Below the pieces are notes generated by a model. That model made no database searches. It saw nothing but the letters and a program-made list of their open reading frames with translations, and was not told the DNA's origin. Position numbers and translations under genes: made by a program. Shown here piece after piece: positions 32,384-64,000 of a DNA stretch of 64,000 nucleotides. Every line of letters begins with the position of its first letter. Position 1 is the stretch's first letter. Source of the stretch: Talpa occidentalis (Eukaryota > Chordata > Mammalia > Eulipotyphla > Talpidae); the NCBI RefSeq assembly GCF_014898055.3, contig NW_023601433.1, positions 70,973,683-71,037,682 of the forward strand, written 5' to 3'.

Positions 32384-33126
32384 TTTTTTTTTTTAAGATT
32401 TAGTTATTTATTTATACAAGTGTTAGGGGGAAAAGGATGTCCCAAAGCTAATTCCATACAGGCTTTGTGGACTCCACCCCCACCCCAGGCCAAAGCCAAA
32501 GACACTGGGAACTCCAAATCCCATCCCCACCAAAGGGAAGGTGGCTGGGACCTGAGGGTGGGGTTAAGCAGCCAGGTGGATATAAAAGGCAGACACGTGG
32601 GCTTTGGGGATCCCCCATTTTTGGCTCTCGGCCAGCTCGCAGCCTCAGGCCAGCTCTGAGAGTGACTTTGGGTTTCCAGGTGGTCGGATCTGGTAGGATG
32701 CATTAAAGACTTTATTTCCCTATTTTCTCCCTGAGTTGTACATTTTCCTTATTTCCTTTTCTCTTGTAAATAAACCTTTTATTAACCTTTTGTGTGTGCC
32801 TGTAGTGGAGTATTCATAAGTCCCTTTAAAGCGCGCGGGTGAGGACCCACAGCCAGGAACCCGTTCAATATCGGGGTTGCTCTATAACACAAGCACTGGG
32901 TACAGTCAGAAGCGCGGGAGGGTGAGAGAATTCACCAGAGCCAGAGCGGGGAGCAGAACAGGCAGGCTGACAAAGTACACTGCTGAGGGGAGCAGCGGGT
33001 GCGGCAGGAGAGGTCTGCGCCCCATGTGGGACCCTCGCCCTGCAGCCGGGGATCGAACCAGCGCTGCAGAGGCTGAGGGCAGCTTCGCAGCCCAGCGCTC
33101 AACCGCTGCGCCACCAGGGGAGGCCC
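32384..33126 (-). mobile_element. Type A SINE split by a solo LTR
   Basis: SINE tail at 32384-32420, then an LTR, then SINE body 32890-33126 ending CCACCAGGGGAGGCCC. SINE target-site duplication GATTCGTGGAATTT at 32370-32383 and about 33128-33141 brackets the whole block. Confidence 0.92.
32421..32889 (+). mobile_element. Solo LTR of an endogenous retrovirus (ERV1-like)
   Basis: 469 bp beginning TGTTAGGGGG and ending TATAACA (inverted TGTTA/TAACA ends), flanked by a 4-bp duplication CAAG (32417-32420 and 32890-32893). In + orientation it carries TATAAAA at 32581-32587 and AATAAA at 32769-32774, in the U3-R order. No internal retroviral sequence or coding region remains. The 4-bp duplication and TG...CA ends suggest a gammaretrovirus-like (class I) element. 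Confidence 0.85.
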
Positions 33127-33550
33127 TGATTCGTGGAATTTGAAGGTTTCGCCTGACCTCCCTGTCATCGTCTCACTTACTTTGTTTAAACTCTTCCCGA
33201 CTTCACATTTGCGCAAGACGTGTTCAGGATGTGTTCAGGAGAGGGGTGGCTGGTGAAATCCCGGAATGTGGAGAGACCGGGTGAGCAGGAAGAGGGGGCT
33301 GGCCCTCTGAGCTGGCAGAACACGGTATAGCTCTCCAGACTGAAGCAGAGCTTGGTTCCAACTGGAGGAGTTTTTTTATTTATTGTGGGGGAAGATAGAG
33401 AACACTAAATTGTAGCCAAAGAGCTTATACATAGCTCAAGGCCGACTGGGACAGAATACACTGGAAGAATTGGTTAGGAAGCTAGAGAAAGTCACTCCTA
33501 ATAGGGTCGATGCTGTTCTTCCTTAAAAAAAAAAAAAATAAATAAAATCC

Positions 33551-33833
33551 GGGCCTCCCTGGTGGCGCAAGAGGTTAAGCACCGCACTATGAAGCAATCC
33601 GCAGTCTCTGCAGCACGCAGTCTCTGCAGCACGCGTTCAATCCCCGGCCAGACAGGGAGAAACCGACATGGCGAGGCAGACCTCTCCTGGCTCGCCCTCA
33701 GCAGTGTATTTCACTCCGTCTGCCTGTTCTGCTCCCCGATTTGTCTCTGGTGAATCCTCTCACTGCACCCCCCCATCTCTGGCCTGTACCCCAGCTCTTA
33801 TATGCGTAAATAAATAAATCTTAAAAAAAAAAA
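33551..33833 (+). mobile_element. Type B SINE in the promoter gap
   Basis: Starts GGGCCTCCCTGGTGGCGCAA. The segment GCAGTCTCTGCAGCACGC is duplicated internally near 33600-33635. Ends AATAAATAAATCTT plus poly-A. Confidence 0.9.
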
Positions 33834-34035
33834 GAAATCCACTAACTCACATCATACCAACAGTTAATTTGAATTGCACCTAGTCTTAATCCAGAAGCAA
33901 AAATAATAAAACATTTACAAAAACACAGAATGTATTTACAAACTCTGACAAAATGATTTATAACACAGAACACAAATATACAAGCCATTTTGTAAAAAAA
34001 AATAGACAAATTGTACTTCATCAAAATTAATATTT

Positions 34036-34315
34036 GGGGGTTCCCCCGGTCGCCTAGAAGTTAAGTCTCAGCACTCTCACCCCGATGGCCTGAGTTCGAT
34101 CCCCAGCCTGGGAGTTAACCCACATATGGCACAGCAGACCTCTCCTATCTTGCCCCCTGCTCCCCTCAGCAGTGCATTTCAGTCAATCTGCCTGTTCTGT
34201 TCCCCACTCTGTCTCTGGTGAATCCTCTCACCGCCCCCCCTTCTCTGGACTGTACCCCAGTTCTTGTATGCATAAATAAATATTACAAAAAAAAAGAAAG
34301 AAAAAGAAAAAGAAA
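34036..34315 (+). mobile_element. Diverged type B SINE upstream of YME1L1
   Basis: Starts GGGGGTTCCCCCGGTCGCCT, contains GAGTTCGATCCCCAGCC, ends ATAAATAAATATTAC then a long A/G-rich tail. It abuts the GC-rich YME1L1 promoter. Confidence 0.87.
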
Positions 34316-34683
34316 TCCTCAGCCAGGGAGCTGTGGGCTCCCAGCACGTACACCATCCACCGAGAACTAGAGCTACTTTGGGGGGCGGTGGCCCTCAGCA
34401 GCCGGGCAGAAGCGCCGGCCCCCAGAAGGCGGGGCCCGGCGGGGTCGGGTGCGGGGGTGCGGCTGCCCCGGAAGTACTGTGGCCCAGCGCCTCGCCTTCC
34501 GGGCCAGAGTGTCTGTGTCGTTGCAGCAGCTGTAGGAAGGAGAGGCCATTTTCCGTTTCTAAGAAGAGTCTGGGGCAAAAAGAGGTGGGGGAGCGAGGGG
34601 GCCAAGAGGGCTCAGCGCCTCCCTGCCGAGCCGCGAGCGCACGGGAGTTTCGGCCGGCGGGTGAGGTGGCCGAGGGCCCGGAG

Positions 34684-61911
<27,228 letters not shown>

Positions 61912-62700
61912 TAACTCTCTTCTAATGGATAGATTGCTGGTTTTATCGCAAGAATATTAGCATTGCAGTAGTCTCCTTTTGCAGCACCTATTTCTTATTC
62001 TTGACTTGGTATCACTCTAGGGTGTGGAACACTGTCAATCTTTTCATCACATTTATGTAATTTTGTTTATTCTCTGATGACACTGCAAATTAGCAATCCA
62101 TAGCAAATGTGCTAAAGAAAATAAAGAACGATCAGGACTGAAAACAGCTTGTTTGAGCAATGTCAATCAGTTATTAAGTTGAAAGTAAAGATTATATGGC
62201 TGGTTGCTCTATTGGATGTGAATAAAAGTTGTGCCTTTAGTTCCTAGCAAGTATTTTCACTATAAAAGTGAAATTATTGAGGGGATTATCTTTATTTCCC
62301 CATAGTACCCTTTTTTCTTTGATAAAGAAAATTATGCTCTTTAACTGATGATAAACCAAATTTCAACTTACATCAGTGGAAACTTCATTAAGATGCATTT
62401 AATTATGTTCCAGATTGACCATATGTAGACTTTTTTTTAAAGGTCTAAGAATAGAGAAATGTAAACATACAATCAGAATTTAAATGATTATAACCTTTTA
62501 AAAATGCAGTTTTCATTTTCATGGTCTTTTTTTAAAAATATGACTGTGACTCTGACTAATAAAATTTATTTCAGAGCAGCAGTATTCTATTAAATAAGAA
62601 CTCCTTTATAACTATGCTTGGCATTGAAAGCAAAAGTAATCCAAAAAGTCAGTTCCCTTTAGAGTAAACTTGAATTATACCCTGTGTTAGTTATAGAAAG
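61912..62700 (+). other. YME1L1: Probable YME1L1 3' UTR
   Basis: Non-coding after the stop. Poly(A)-signal candidates AATAAA at 62120-62125 and 62221-62226, and a third near 62560. Alternative polyadenylation is plausible; exact ends are not visible from sequence. Confidence 0.45.
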
Positions 62701-62939
62701 TTGAGTTTACTTTTCATTTAGTATTGTGAATAGTATTGTGAATATGAACATGTTACAGGATTTACAGATGAATTTATTTAACTCAATAGAAAAGTTATTT
62801 TAGAGCACATTGTATTGGTTTTACAGCGAAATTATATTCTTGAAGTGATTTATTAAATTTACCTACAGTTTTCTAATAACTTAAGCTGTATATGGTCTTC
62901 ATTGAAGAAATTGAAAGAGAGCTCGACAGCCAGTATTAT

Positions 62940-63110
62940 TCACCTTTTTTTAATTTTAAAATTTTTATTTAATTTCAAACATGGAGAGATGTTAACAGAA
63001 TAGAAGGAACTGCCACTGCCATAGACCCTTGATCCAGATGCATCAATTACTTTCATTTGTCCCATATTTTTATGCCCCCAATTTCTCTTAACCCTCTCCC
63101 TCTGTGTGTA
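62940..63110. mobile_element. Old L1-type 3' region remnant
   Basis: 'atttcaaacatggagagatg', 'aatagaaggaactgccactg' and 'catcaattactttcatttgt' resemble L1M-type 3' untranslated sequence. Diverged; orientation not assigned. Confidence 0.4.
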
Positions 63111-63689
63111 TGTGTGTATACTCATACACGTATATATTTATAACACTGATTAAAGTCTTTCCTGTCTTAACTTATCTGACTTAAAATTTTTTTATATGTA
63201 TGAGTTATTTCCTTATTATATGTTGTAAGAAGTCATGTATTCTGAATACACGTCCTTTACCAGATGGATCTTGATCTTTTTAATCTGGTCTTGCAATCTC
63301 TGCAATTTAAATGAGATGTATAGTTCATATGTAATACCGATACTGTGTTTACATTTGACACTTTGCTATTTGTTTTCTGTTTTTCTCACATCTTAAGAGA
63401 GTCCACTGTTCCTTCTTTTTTGAGTTAACATTTTAGTGGTTGCTGGGAATGCCAATATGCATCTTAACTTGGTATGTTCTATGGTAAAATAATACAAATT
63501 GTATTCTGGTAAAATGTAGGAACTTTGCTCCAATATCTCTCTTTTTCTTTTCTTCGTGCTTTTGTTACCAGGTATTACAGTAGTTCAAAAAACAGTGACA
63601 GTTACTGCTTTATATAATCATATATCTGCAGTCTTTATCTGGGGGGGGGGTCTTTATTTTCCCCTGGCTTTTTAAGAGTAGTCCTGTTG

Positions 63690-64000
63690 CATATAGTATA
63701 TGCGGTTGACAGTTTTTTCTTTAATCACTTGAATATGTCATCACATTGACTTCTAATTTGATTATTTCTGGTGAGAAGTGAGTGCTTAAATAATTTTGAT
63801 CACCTTTTGTGATAAGTTGTTTTTACCTTGCTGCTTTCTTCATTTTTTCTCTTATAGTTCAACAGTTAGTCTCTGTGTTTAGGTGTGGATCTGCTGTTAG
63901 TACTACTTGAGAGTTAGTGAACTTCTTGGATCTGTAGATTGAAGAATTGCCCAAATTTGAAAAATTATGGAAAATTATTTCTTCAACGATATTTATCTAC
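63690..64000. mobile_element. Old L1 3'-UTR fragment running off the window
   Basis: 'cttgctgctttcttcatttt', 'gtgtttaggtgtggatctgc' and 'gtgaacttcttggatctgta' follow a well-known L1M 3'-UTR segment, as does the ending 'aaaattatttcttcaacgat'. Confidence 0.6.

Noticed and set aside
32421..32889. Retroviral coding remnant linked to the LTR
   Set aside because: The LTR is directly bordered on both sides by SINE sequence and its 4-bp duplication; no internal retroviral sequence remains in the window.

Overview
The window is ordinary mammalian chromosomal DNA: AT-rich, intron-rich and packed with short retrotransposons. It holds three conserved single-copy genes in the order ACBD5 (3' part, + strand) | MASTL (complete, - strand) | YME1L1 (complete, + strand). 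This is the neighbourhood I know from human chromosome 10p12, read in the opposite direction. All coding exons were joined by hand from GT/AG boundaries and phase. MASTL gives 12 coding exons, 2637 nt and 878 residues. YME1L1 gives 19 coding exons, 2148 nt and 715 residues. The last six coding exons of ACBD5 are present. All three reading frames are intact.

Layout: 97-6564, ACBD5 C-terminal exons (FFAT-like motif, coiled coil, tail anchor); 6565-10602, ACBD5 3' UTR, convergent intergenic DNA and MASTL 3' UTR; 10603-31990, MASTL; 31991-34683, a head-to-head promoter gap between MASTL and YME1L1 with two GC-rich promoter zones pushed apart by SINEs and a solo LTR; 34684-61911, YME1L1; 61912-64000, YME1L1 3' UTR and flank with old L1 sequence.

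The commonest repeat is a tRNA-derived SINE of about 250-270 bp with a (TAAA)n or poly-A tail and many clear target-site duplications. I count 32 copies. A GC-rich, less diverged subfamily (called type A here) carries the head motif GGCGCAGCGGTTGAGCGC, and a more diverged subfamily (type B) carries GGGGTTAAG. They are not primate Alu, rodent B1/B2, carnivore SINEC, vespertilionid VES or equine ERE as I remember those consensus sequences. My best guess is a rhinolophoid bat (Rhin-1-like SINE), but that is an inference from memory. Older MIR, L2-like, L1 3'-end and hAT/MER5 remnants are also visible.

The genes are functionally unrelated housekeeping genes. ACBD5 is a peroxisomal acyl-CoA-binding tether, MASTL is the Greatwall mitotic kinase, and YME1L1 is the mitochondrial i-AAA protease. 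The only sign of shared control is the divergent MASTL/YME1L1 promoter region.

The most interesting extra structure is retrotranspositional. There are two 3'-truncated snRNA retrocopies (U6 and U2) with target-site duplications and no A-tail. A solo LTR with TG...CA ends and a TATA box sits inside a SINE in the MASTL/YME1L1 promoter gap. The apparent counterpart of the alternative exon of the human long YME1L1 isoform is broken by a SINE. Several SINE pairs occupy reused target sites. I saw no bacterial-type systems, CRISPR arrays or wholly new gene families.
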